From an uncultured Chryseolinea sp. (GTDB lineage: Bacteria > Bacteroidota > Bacteroidia > Cytophagales > Cyclobacteriaceae), in NCBI GenBank assembly GCA_946478915.1, contig CAMLER010000306.1, positions 1-6,384 of the forward strand: a DNA stretch of 6,384 bases, in the 5' to 3' direction. Below the pieces are notes generated by a model. It saw only the letters and a list, made by a program, of their open reading frames with translations. It made no database searches and had not been told where the DNA came from. Positions 1-6,384 of the stretch are shown here, piece by piece (position 1 is the first letter of the stretch; each line of letters starts with the position of its first letter). The translations under genes and the position numbers were made by a program.

Positions 1-738
1 AGGAAAAATCATTTCAAAGATATTTCTGAATTGCGTTCTACTGACCTGACAGCGGCAGCTCTGGAAAAATTGGCAGATGCCGATACCTTCCGCTCAGTGG
101 GATTGGACCGGCGCCAGGCTTTGTGGCAAGCATCGACAAAAGATGAGCCAGCTGCTATTTTTAGTGGCAAAGCTTCGGAAGGTATTGAAGACCATAAGGT
201 CGATCTGCCGTTGATGTCGTTGCCCGAGCATGTTGCTCATGATTATGTTACAACTTCGTTGTCTTTAAAGGCACATCCGGTAAGTTTTGTAAGAGATCAA
301 TTAGATAGTCTAAAGGTAGTGCCGTCAGCCCGCCTGGCGCGTGGCAGGAATGGTGATATTGTAAGGGCTGCTGGCCTAATTCTGGTCAGGCAACGACCAG
401 GGACGGCCAGTGGAATTTGCTTTGTGACAATTGAAGACGAAACGGGATGTGCCAACCTGGTAGTATTTAAACAACTGTTTGATAAGTATCGAAAGGAGAT
501 CCTACATTCCAGTTTGTTAATGGTAGAAGGAAAATTGCAAATAGAAGGGGAGGTGGTTCACGTTATAGTTCAACGTTGCTTCAATTTGTCAAAATTGTTG
601 CGCCGAGTTGTTTCCGTAAGAGAAGATAGGCCCCTGGCAACGATGTCTCGTGCAGATGAAAAGAGTTCGCCAATCGTAGGACAGGAGCGAGGAGTTTTAC
701 AGAAGAAGATTTTTCCGGAGGGGAGGAACTTTAAGTAG
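1..738 (+). CDS. dnaE2: Error-prone DNA polymerase DnaE2/ImuC, C-terminal part (5' end outside window)
   Basis: This is the C-terminal 245 residues of a C-family polymerase of the DnaE2 (ImuC) type, the translesion subunit that in many bacteria works with ImuA and ImuB during SOS mutagenesis. The frame is open from base 1, so the TTG at 31 is an internal Leu codon and not a start. Fragment residues 11-42 carry the tail of the helix-hairpin-helix region, with the family signature LEKLADADTFRSVGLDRRQA. Residues 81-92 (DYVTTSLSLKAH) are the conserved linker before the OB fold. Residues about 118-197 form the OB-fold domain, with GLILVRQRPGTASG at 125-138 followed by an EDETG turn at 145-149. The protein ends in FPEGRNFK, like the basic/aromatic tail usual in DnaE2. 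Full DnaE2 proteins are roughly 1,050 residues, so about a quarter is visible. Catalytic aspartates and any imuA/imuB partners would lie upstream. The gene is convergent with the M16 peptidase gene. The family call is firm; the SOS role is inferred from the family. Confidence 0.93.
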   Translation, partial: RKNHFKDISELRSTDLTAAALEKLADADTFRSVGLDRRQALWQASTKDEPAAIFSGKASEGIEDHKVDLPLMSLPEHVAHDYVTTSLSLKAHPVSFVRDQLDSLKVVPSARLARGRNGDIVRAAGLILVRQRPGTASGICFVTIEDETGCANLVVFKQLFDKYRKEILHSSLLMVEGKLQIEGEVVHVIVQRCFNLSKLLRRVVSVREDRPLATMSRADEKSSPIVGQERGVLQKKIFPEGRNFK

Positions 739-805
739 TTTTTGTTTTTGTGGAATAGGCAGTAGATAGCCGTGATATACTAGACTCGTAAATCGAGCCG
801 ACCGA

Positions 806-834
806 TCCCGATGGCTATCTGATGGCTATCGGGA
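806..834. repeat. Imperfect stem-loop between convergent genes, possible bidirectional terminator
   Basis: TCCCGAT (806-812) and ATCGGGA (828-834) are exact inverted arms of 7 bp around a 15-nt loop. The loop segment GGCTATCT (813-820) can also pair with AGATAGCC at 764-771, so two alternative folds are possible. A smaller hairpin, CTCG-TAAAT-CGAG, sits at 785-797. The site lies between the stop of dnaE2 (738) and the stop of the M16 gene (868), where a two-way terminator would be expected. No U-tract follows the stem on either strand, so it is not a classical intrinsic terminator. The T-rich stretch just after the dnaE2 stop (739-749) has no obvious stem before it. Confidence 0.4.
810..831. 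repeat. Tandem 11-bp repeat
   Basis: GATGGCTATCT (810-820) is followed directly by GATGGCTATCG (821-831): two copies with one difference at the last base. The duplication overlaps the inverted arms at 806-834, so the stem-loop and the tandem copy may have arisen together. It is non-coding on both strands. Confidence 0.8.
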
Positions 835-847
835 CCGATTACCAACC

Positions 848-863
848 GATCACCTGATCACCT
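848..863. repeat. Tandem 8-bp repeat just past the M16 stop codon
   Basis: GATCACCT occurs twice in perfect tandem (848-855 and 856-863), ending 4 bp from the stop codon of the minus-strand peptidase gene. It would lie in the 3' untranslated region of that mRNA. No function is apparent; replication slippage is the simplest origin. Confidence 0.8.
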
Positions 864-867
864 GGTT

Positions 868-3837
868 CTATTGCCCTGCTTCCAAATTTATCTTCTCTTC
901 CTTTTCATATCCAAAGATCTCATCCAGTGTAAGCTGCCTCACCCTGCCGTATCGCTGTAGCGATTTGAAATCTATTTTGTCTTTGTGGCCAATAAGAACA
1001 ACATTGAAGTTCTTACCCTTCACATAACTTTCCTGAAATTTGGTGATGTCATCAAGCGTAAAGTTCTGAACCTTTTCATAGGTATCCTTCCGCATGTCGT
1101 AGTCAACGCCAAGCTTTTTTGCATAGAGGTAATTAAATAGTATACCAGCTTTATTTATGCGTTGGCTTTCAATCTGGTTCAATATTGAATTGCGTGCGAC
1201 TTCCAGGCCACTCTCCGATTTCGGAAAATCATTGAGCAATTTTTGCATCGCGTCCATTGCCTCTGATTGCTTGTCTGCCTGAGTTCCTACATAGGCATAA
1301 AAGAAGTCATTGTCAGTTGGCTTGGAAGGGGTTCCATAAAAGGCATATGCAGAGTACGCAAGACCTTGCGCTTCCCTCAATTCCTGAAATACAGGAGAAC
1401 TCATACTACCTCCAAAATATTCATTGAACATTTGGCTCATTGGTAAACGTTCTTTGTCAAATACATCACCTTTAGACAAGAAAATAATTTCCTCCTGTAC
1501 CATATCGTAGTCAGCCCAGAAGACGGCCGGTGCGGTCATATCTTTCATTTTAAACTCCTTTTCCGGAGGAACGGGTTTGATTTCTTCTGGAAGGGTATGA
1601 TGTTGATTTAACATGCTTATTACGCGATCGCTTTTCTCTGGGCCATAATAAAGAACCCGATGCTCCGTTTTGGAAAAGTTTCGAATGATATCAACCAATT
1701 CTTCTGACTTTACTTCGCGAAGTTGCTTGTTGCTGAGCACGTTTGTAAAAGGTGACGAAGGGCCATAAAGTCCATAGTTAACCATGCCCGAGAACATGAT
1801 CGCCCACTTGTCTTTCTTGGCGTCTTCACGTTTCTTGGAAATACCGTCTATCATTTTCTCAAGTGCCTGGTCATCAGCTTTGGGGTTAGCCAAAAGTTTT
1901 TCAAACAACTGCAATGCTTTCTCCATATTTTCATTGAGGCCGGTCAGGTAGACGTATGTACGATCGTCAGCTGCAAAAACATTAAACTCACATCCTAGTT
2001 TGTAAAATTCCTTCTTCAGGTCCTCCGCAGATATATTGTCTGTTCCGATATATTGAAGATATTCTACAGCAATTTCCAGTCTTGGATCATTGTTGGTGCC
2101 AGCATCAGTGAGAAAATACAGATAAAACAAATCGTTCTCAGTGTTTGGAGTATACAAAACTTCCAATCCCTTATTCATTGAAAGCTTCTGTAGGTCTTTA
2201 TTGTAGTCAAGGAATACAGGTTGAAGCTTCTCCACTTTGTTGGTGAGAATTTTTTGATGAAATGGCGATTTATCCTCTTTGTTAAGCGTGACTTTTGTGA
2301 TTGTTGGCTTAGTCACCTTACGTGAATTCGGATCCTTTCCTGTTCTTTTATAAACAACTACATAATTGTCTTTGTAGTGTTCGGTGGCAAACTTCATTAT
2401 ATCCTCGCGTGTAAATTTTCTCAGTTCTTCGATCTCGGAAACGTATTCATTCCACGGAATATCATTTGTAAAAGCCATTACCATGTCGTTGGATCGGGAC
2501 CAGTTGTTTTCAGAACTTTGAATTTTGTTCTTCTTAAGATCATTGATCACCGCTTCGATCAGCCATTCTTCAAATTCACCTTTTTTTACAAGTTCAATTT
2601 GCTCTAATATTAATTTTCTGACGTCGTCAAGACTTTGTCCTTCTCTAGGTCTTCCACCAAAAGTATGGATAGAATAATCGTTCATGGTGTTTACATAACT
2701 GTAAGGTTCAAGAACTCTCTGTTCCTGTTTTAAATTCAGATCAATCAGCCCGGCTTGCCTGTTAGAGAGAATCATGTCGGTCAACGTCAGCAATTTATTT
2801 TTATCGCTGTTCTGGCGATCGAATCGAAATCCAATATCGACCCATTCTGCGTCCGGCCCATAAACTTCTTTTACAACTGGAGCAGTTATGGGATTTTCCT
2901 CGGGAGCGGTCCATTTTGGTAAATTCTCATTGGGTTGCCAGTCACCAAAATGTTCATCAATTAATGCGATTGTCTTCTCGTAATCAAGATCTCCACTGAT
3001 GCATATCGCGACATTGTTTGGCCGGTAGTAGGTGTTGAAGTATTTTTTGATTTCTGTTATCGACGGATTTTTAAGATGGTCTATCGTGCCGATAACGGTC
3101 TGGGTACCATACGGATGTTTAGAGAAGACGCTTGAAATGAGAGCTTCATGACTCTTCCAATAATCGTTATCTAGCGATCGATTCTTTTCTTCGTAAACTG
3201 CTTCAAGCTCTGTGTGGAAAAGACGCGGTACTATTGTCCGAAAACGATTTGCTTCAATCTGTATCCAACTCTCTAATTGATTCGATGGAATATCGTTTAT
3301 GTATACAGTTCTGTCTTCACTGGTGTAGGCATTGGTGCCCTGGGCCCCCATTTCACTAACCATTTTGTCGTATTCATTTGCAATGGCAAGTTTGGATGCT
3401 TCGTTAGAAACCTTATCAATCAGTTTATAATACTTTACTCTTTCGATACTATCCCGAAGGCTGCCATAATGAGAAAACATTCTTTCGATACTGTCCAGCA
3501 GGATAGACTCTTTGTTCCAATCAAGCGTACCATAATCGCCAGTACCCTTAAACATGATGTGCTCAAGATAATGAGCAAGACCTGTATTGTTTGCTGGATC
3601 ATTTTTTCCGCCCGCCTTGACCGCAATTTGTGTTTGCATGCGCGGCTTATCCTTGTACTGGCTAAGGTAAACCTTCAAGCCGTTCTTAAGCTCGTATATT
3701 CTGACATTGAGCGGATCGTTCGTTACGTATTGGTAAGTATACTGACCGCTGTTATCGGTTTTAAGCTCAAAAGGATTTTTTTTCTCGCAGGAAAAAAAGA
3801 TCAACGCAATCCAGAGAGTTGGGATGAGGGTTTTCAT
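868..3837 (-). CDS. M16 family zinc metallopeptidase (pitrilysin/insulinase type), predicted lipoprotein
   Basis: A 989-residue peptidase predicted to cleave peptides in the envelope with a zinc ion. The start chosen is the ATG at 3837-3835, because it gives a compact signal sequence (MKTLIPTLWIALIFFSC) with lipidation Cys17; an in-frame TTG at 3858 would add only seven residues. The lipobox is slightly atypical, with Phe at -3 and -2. The inverted zinc motif is HYLEH at residues 89-93. The third ligand is probably Glu217 (or Glu216) in LEAVYEEKNR. The spacing between the motif and this Glu is about 122-123 residues, against 76 in pitrilysin, because of an insert at roughly 105-163. The first M16 C-terminal-type domain spans about 260-430. 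A second, degenerate half follows at about 550-960: it has VEY (591-593) where the zinc motif should be, and it keeps the substrate-side signature REAQGLAYSAYAFYG (821-835). This active-plus-inactive layout is standard for two-module M16 enzymes. No strong Shine-Dalgarno is visible. The substrate cannot be read from the sequence. It is convergent with dnaE2 and divergent from the GH3 gene. Confidence 0.93.
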   Translation of the reverse strand: MKTLIPTLWIALIFFSCEKKNPFELKTDNSGQYTYQYVTNDPLNVRIYELKNGLKVYLSQYKDKPRMQTQIAVKAGGKNDPANNTGLAHYLEHIMFKGTGDYGTLDWNKESILLDSIERMFSHYGSLRDSIERVKYYKLIDKVSNEASKLAIANEYDKMVSEMGAQGTNAYTSEDRTVYINDIPSNQLESWIQIEANRFRTIVPRLFHTELEAVYEEKNRSLDNDYWKSHEALISSVFSKHPYGTQTVIGTIDHLKNPSITEIKKYFNTYYRPNNVAICISGDLDYEKTIALIDEHFGDWQPNENLPKWTAPEENPITAPVVKEVYGPDAEWVDIGFRFDRQNSDKNKLLTLTDMILSNRQAGLIDLNLKQEQRVLEPYSYVNTMNDYSIHTFGGRPREGQSLDDVRKLILEQIELVKKGEFEEWLIEAVINDLKKNKIQSSENNWSRSNDMVMAFTNDIPWNEYVSEIEELRKFTREDIMKFATEHYKDNYVVVYKRTGKDPNSRKVTKPTITKVTLNKEDKSPFHQKILTNKVEKLQPVFLDYNKDLQKLSMNKGLEVLYTPNTENDLFYLYFLTDAGTNNDPRLEIAVEYLQYIGTDNISAEDLKKEFYKLGCEFNVFAADDRTYVYLTGLNENMEKALQLFEKLLANPKADDQALEKMIDGISKKREDAKKDKWAIMFSGMVNYGLYGPSSPFTNVLSNKQLREVKSEELVDIIRNFSKTEHRVLYYGPEKSDRVISMLNQHHTLPEEIKPVPPEKEFKMKDMTAPAVFWADYDMVQEEIIFLSKGDVFDKERLPMSQMFNEYFGGSMSSPVFQELREAQGLAYSAYAFYGTPSKPTDNDFFYAYVGTQADKQSEAMDAMQKLLNDFPKSESGLEVARNSILNQIESQRINKAGILFNYLYAKKLGVDYDMRKDTYEKVQNFTLDDITKFQESYVKGKNFNVVLIGHKDKIDFKSLQRYGRVRQLTLDEIFGYEKEEKINLEAGQ

Positions 3838-4072
3838 TTGAGAGAGGGTAAGGTGCAACGTTTGACGGTAAGTAAATTAAGGAATTTGTTGTAAATCGGA
3901 ACATCCCCAGAGCCCTTTTTTCTTTGCCAATGATTCGTAGTTAATGATAATTCGGGGAAGCTGCTTTCAATATTACGTTTTTTCACTTACTACATCATTT
4001 TAACGAAATCTTAAGGTATATTAATGGCTTGCCGAAAATTACCCCAAGCCACCTTCACCTAATGCTTGTCTT
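3838..4072. promoter_or_regulatory. Divergent intergenic region with promoters for the M16 and GH3 genes
   Basis: This 235-bp AT-rich gap separates two genes that start in opposite directions, so it must hold both promoters unless one gene is read from elsewhere. No ORF of note lies in it. For the peptidase the best minus-strand match to TAnnTTTG is only partial (TAATTTAC, read on the minus strand from 3879 to 3872) and has no good -33 partner. Neither gene has a clear Shine-Dalgarno in front of its ATG. No clear operator palindrome was seen by eye. Confidence 0.6.
3951..3981 (+). promoter_or_regulatory. Weak candidate promoter for the GH3 gene
   Basis: TTCG (3951-3954) and TACGTTTT (3974-3981) are separated by 19 bp and resemble the Bacteroidota pair TTTG / TAnnTTTG, with one mismatch in each element. 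Transcription would start near 3987 and leave an untranslated leader of about 85 nt before the GH3 ATG. Such matches arise by chance in AT-rich DNA, so this is tentative. Confidence 0.25.
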
Positions 4073-6115
4073 ATGAATAAAAAGAGAGGATCTGTCCTGA
4101 TAACAGTGCTCAACGTTTTATTTCTTTCGAGCTGTATGGAAAAAAAATTGCCGATCATAAACCAGCCGGAGCTGCAGTCCAGAACCGCAAAGATCATCGA
4201 GGTGGAGGGCTATAAATTCAAGGATCTCAACAAGAACGGGGAATTGGATATTTATGAAGATTGGAGGCTTCCGGCGGAGGAACGTAGCAAGGACCTGGTT
4301 TCGAAAATGTCGTTGGAAGAAAAGGTTGGATTCATGCTCATCAGTACTACCCGGATGAAGAATGATCGGGCATTCGAAAGACCTGTTAGCAAAGAGCCGA
4401 TTACCAGTGATTTTAATGAGGATGACCTCGTACAGGAAAACAATATTTTTACAAGACAACCCTTGCCCTATCCTATGATGACGGCTGCAGGAACTACAAA
4501 GGGTGTCACAAAATTTCATTTGCGGCATTTCATATTGAGAGCTAATGTAAAGGCGCGGACAATAGCGGAATGGTCAAACAAGTTGCAAGCGCTTTGTGAA
4601 AGTATGCCACTGGGGATTCCAGCAATAGTTGCATCGAATCCCCGCAATCACATTACTAAGGATGATGCGATTGGTACAAGTTTGGGTACGACTGCGTTTT
4701 CAGTTTGGCCAGGAGAGTTGGGATTGTCGGCCATGCGAGATCTTGAACTGACCAGGGAGTTTGCCGACATTGCCCGTCAAGAATGGCGGGCGGTGGGTTT
4801 GAGAAAGGGTTATATGTATATGGCTGATTTATCCACCGAGCCGCGATGGCAACGCATCGAAGGAACATTTGGGGAAAACGCCGAGTGGGCAGCAAAGATG
4901 ATGAGGGAAGTGGTGCTTGGCTTCCAGGGAGATAGTCTTTCAAATTCTTCCGTGGCATTGACAACGAAGCATTTCCCGGGCGGAGGTGCGGGTGAAGGAG
5001 GACAAGATCCTCACTTTCCTTGGGGCAAGAACGAAATTTATCCCGGCGGCATGTTTGAGAATAATCTGATACCATTTAAGGCAGCAATCGAAGCGGGGAC
5101 TTCGGCTATAATGCCATATTATTCCAAACCGGTGGGCACCAAGTATGACTCGATAGCCTATGCGTACAATCGTGGTGTAATTTACGACTTACTGCGGGTG
5201 GAACTCGGGTTCAAAGGAATAATCAATTCTGACACGGGACCGATTGAAATGATGCCTTGGGGCGTTGAGGACCTTTCAGTAACTGAGCGATATAAGACAG
5301 CATTGGAGGCCGGCATTAATCTTTTTTCCGGAGCGGCCGATCCTGCTCAGCTTCTGGAAACTGTGAAGAGCGGGATGGTAAGCATGGTTCTAATTGATAA
5401 CTCGGTTGCGCTTCTTTTAAATGAAAAGTTCAGAATGGGACTTTTCGAAAATCCGTACGTCGATGAAGACGCAGCGGACAAAACGGTAGGAAATGCTTCG
5501 TTTAAGAAAAAAGCAGATGTTGCTTTGCGCAAGTCAATTGTATTATTGAGAAACAAGTCTGGTGCTCTTCCCCTCAAACCTAAAACAAAAGTTTATTTTG
5601 AATCGCATCAAAAGAAATACGGCGAGGGCGTTTCTGATGCAGGTCAGGTGTACCCAGCGAGCCAAAATCAAAGCGAGTTCGAGTTTGTAAAGACGCCAGA
5701 AGAGGCCGACGTAATTCTTTTATGGGTACGGCCAACAGGCGTGCCGTTGTTCAATTCCACCGGCGGACCACTTAGCCTTTCTTTATCGAAAAACTCTGTT
5801 GACGTTAAATACATCAACCAATTAACTTCCAAAAAACCTACGGTACTGGTGGTTAATTACACCAACCCCTGGGTAATAGATGAAATTTATAACAGCCGGA
5901 CGGACCGCAATTTTGTGGGCGTGATCGCTACGTTCGGAACCACCGCAGATGCATTGCTTGATGTAGTCTCCGGGAAATTCAGTCCATCCGGAAAAATGCC
6001 TTTTACAACACCGTCTTCAGATGAGGCTGTAACAAGTCAGAAAGAAGATGTGCCTGGCTACCTGGAGGGTGACGCCTATGCATTGTTTAATTATGATGAA
6101 GGATTGAGCTATTAA
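4073..6115 (+). CDS. Glycoside hydrolase family 3 lipoprotein (beta-glucosidase-like)
   Basis: A 680-residue predicted envelope lipoprotein of GH3, a family that removes terminal sugars by a retaining mechanism; the substrate cannot be read here. The signal peptide ends in a good lipobox, LSSC, with lipidated Cys21. Residues 51-62 (DLNKNGELDIYE) form a 12-position EF-hand-like loop with D51, N53, N55, E57, D59 and E62 in ligand positions, followed by DWRLPAEER. The TIM barrel begins near MSLEEKVGFM (79-88). It contains EPRWQRIEGTFGE (256-268), KHFPGGG (299-305), the IMPYY segment (346-350) and the nucleophile motif INSDTG, with Asp387 as predicted nucleophile; Thr388 replaces the aromatic residue common in SDW. 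The alpha/beta sandwich domain covers about 480-660, starting with ALRKSIVLLRNKSGALPLK. The protein ends at GLSY, where longer GH3 enzymes continue into a fibronectin III-like domain, so this is a two-domain form and probably not truncated. The acid/base residue is not obvious (see findings). The ATG at 4073 is chosen because it directly precedes the signal peptide. No Shine-Dalgarno is visible. Confidence 0.93.
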   Translation: MNKKRGSVLITVLNVLFLSSCMEKKLPIINQPELQSRTAKIIEVEGYKFKDLNKNGELDIYEDWRLPAEERSKDLVSKMSLEEKVGFMLISTTRMKNDRAFERPVSKEPITSDFNEDDLVQENNIFTRQPLPYPMMTAAGTTKGVTKFHLRHFILRANVKARTIAEWSNKLQALCESMPLGIPAIVASNPRNHITKDDAIGTSLGTTAFSVWPGELGLSAMRDLELTREFADIARQEWRAVGLRKGYMYMADLSTEPRWQRIEGTFGENAEWAAKMMREVVLGFQGDSLSNSSVALTTKHFPGGGAGEGGQDPHFPWGKNEIYPGGMFENNLIPFKAAIEAGTSAIMPYYSKPVGTKYDSIAYAYNRGVIYDLLRVELGFKGIINSDTGPIEMMPWGVEDLSVTERYKTALEAGINLFSGAADPAQLLETVKSGMVSMVLIDNSVALLLNEKFRMGLFENPYVDEDAADKTVGNASFKKKADVALRKSIVLLRNKSGALPLKPKTKVYFESHQKKYGEGVSDAGQVYPASQNQSEFEFVKTPEEADVILLWVRPTGVPLFNSTGGPLSLSLSKNSVDVKYINQLTSKKPTVLVVNYTNPWVIDEIYNSRTDRNFVGVIATFGTTADALLDVVSGKFSPSGKMPFTTPSSDEAVTSQKEDVPGYLEGDAYALFNYDEGLSY

Positions 6116-6155
6116 TTTAGCATTTAAGTGCACGAGGACTTGGGGGGTTGTATTC

Positions 6156-6170
6156 TGGTCCGTGAGGCCA
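6156..6170 (+). terminator. Small stem-loop after the GH3 gene, weak terminator candidate
   Basis: TGGTCC (6156-6161) pairs with GGCCA (6166-6170) if one T is bulged, around a GTGA loop of GNRA type, followed by only three T residues. It lies about 40 nt after the GH3 stop. The stem is short and the U-tract poor, so it may be chance. It adjoins the candidate -33 element of the next gene. Confidence 0.2.
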
Positions 6171-6203
6171 TTTACCTGTGTCAAAATGATGTGATTAAAT
6201 TTG
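6171..6203 (+). promoter_or_regulatory. Candidate Bacteroidota-type promoter for the membrane-protein gene
   Basis: TAAATTTG (6196-6203) is a full match to the Bacteroidota -7 consensus TAnnTTTG. TTTA (6171-6174), 21 bp upstream, matches three of four bases of the -33 element TTTG. Transcription starting a few bases downstream would begin at about 6208-6211, essentially on the ATG at 6211, which suggests a leaderless or nearly leaderless mRNA. It indicates that the last gene can be transcribed independently of the GH3 gene. Confidence 0.45.
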
Positions 6204-6210
6204 TCTTCGC

Positions 6211-6384
6211 ATGAGCCGTGACTTTTATTTCTTCGGAAAAGCCTTCTTGGGCCTCTCAGCATTTTGTGCGCTGTTACAATCGATCCTATTTTTCTTCGTA
6301 GGAAGTACGATTCAGGTAAATTCTTTTCCGGCTTGGTTTCTTGTAGCCACTCTTGTAAATACGGCCGGCTCACTTTACTTATTA
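6211..6384 (+). CDS. Unrecognised membrane protein, N-terminal 58 codons (3' end outside window)
   Basis: An open frame runs from ATG 6211 to the end of the window without a stop. It begins MSRDFYFFGKAFLGLSAFCA and is strongly hydrophobic. A first membrane span is predicted at about residues 12-32 (ending in SILFFFVGSTI). After a short polar turn (QVNSFP), a second span starts at about 40 and reaches the edge at LYLL. The frame has a TAA at 6196-6198 and no other start codon before 6211, so the start is well fixed if the gene is real. No Shine-Dalgarno precedes it; the upstream TAAATTTG promoter match supports it. The competing minus-strand frame over this stretch encodes no recognisable protein. 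I do not recognise the family and propose no function; it lies 95 bp after the GH3 gene on the same strand. Confidence 0.6.
   Translation, partial: MSRDFYFFGKAFLGLSAFCALLQSILFFFVGSTIQVNSFPAWFLVATLVNTAGSLYLL

Noticed and set aside
31..33. TTG as a start codon for a separate 235-residue protein
   Set aside because: The frame is open to base 1 and the upstream residues fit DnaE2, so this is a gene cut by the window edge.
2377..2607. Plus-strand open frame of 76 codons inside the M16 gene
   Set aside because: Antisense to a conserved M16 domain; no start context or domain.
3435..3626. Minus-strand open frame of 63 codons within the M16 gene in another frame
   Set aside because: It overlaps the HYLEH coding region in a different frame; an evident shadow of the real gene.
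3277..3894. Plus-strand open frame of 205 codons
   Set aside because: It lies almost wholly antisense to the M16 gene, including its zinc-site region; the translation shows no recognisable domain, and the M16 frame is clearly the coding one.
3901..3925. CCCTTTTTTCTTT as an intrinsic terminator tract
   Set aside because: No GC-rich stem precedes it, and it lies between the starts of divergent genes where no terminator is needed.
4118..5577. Several minus-strand open frames (4118-4528, 4252-4443, 4656-5075, 5347-5577)
   Set aside because: All are antisense to the GH3 gene, whose domain motifs run continuously through these stretches.
6113..6115. GH3 gene truncated at its C-terminus (no fibronectin III-like domain)
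   Set aside because: Ending at the GLSY motif after a complete alpha/beta sandwich domain is a known two-domain form of GH3, and no remnant of a further domain is seen downstream.
6017..6373. Minus-strand open frame of 118 codons across the right-hand spacer
   Set aside because: It overlaps the conserved C-terminus of the GH3 gene and is opposed by the hydrophobic plus-strand frame from 6211. Its translation shows no family resemblance or domain.

Overview
This 6.4 kb window looks like chromosomal DNA from a Bacteroidota bacterium, probably of the Cytophagales type. The assignment is inferred from four things: two lipoprotein-type secreted enzymes whose sequences match familiar Bacteroidota families, weak or absent Shine-Dalgarno sequences, moderate base composition, and one good match to the Bacteroidota promoter -7 element (TAnnTTTG). 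No rRNA, tRNA, CRISPR array, insertion sequence or phage gene was found.

Layout. (1) Positions 1-738 (+) hold the last 245 codons of an error-prone DNA polymerase of the DnaE2/ImuC type; its start lies outside the window. (2) Positions 739-867 are a 129-bp gap between convergent genes, rich in short tandem and inverted repeats. (3) Positions 868-3837 (-) encode a complete two-module M16 (pitrilysin/insulinase) zinc peptidase with a probable lipoprotein signal. (4) Positions 3838-4072 are a 235-bp gap between divergent genes and must carry both promoters. (5) Positions 4073-6115 (+) encode a complete lipoprotein of glycoside hydrolase family 3, with an EF-hand-like calcium loop next to the lipid anchor. 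(6) Positions 6116-6210 are a short spacer with a candidate promoter. (7) Positions 6211-6384 (+) are the start of an unrecognised membrane protein that runs off the window.

The genes do not form one pathway or operon. The polymerase belongs to SOS translesion mutagenesis. The peptidase and the glycosidase are both predicted envelope lipoproteins acting on peptides and glycosides outside the cytoplasm; they are divergently transcribed and could share regulation, but nothing in the sequence proves it. I found no clear novel multi-gene system. The points most worth checking are the possibly leaderless membrane-protein gene at the right edge, the unclear acid/base residue of the GH3 enzyme, the enlarged spacing of the zinc site in the peptidase, and the repeat-rich convergent gap.
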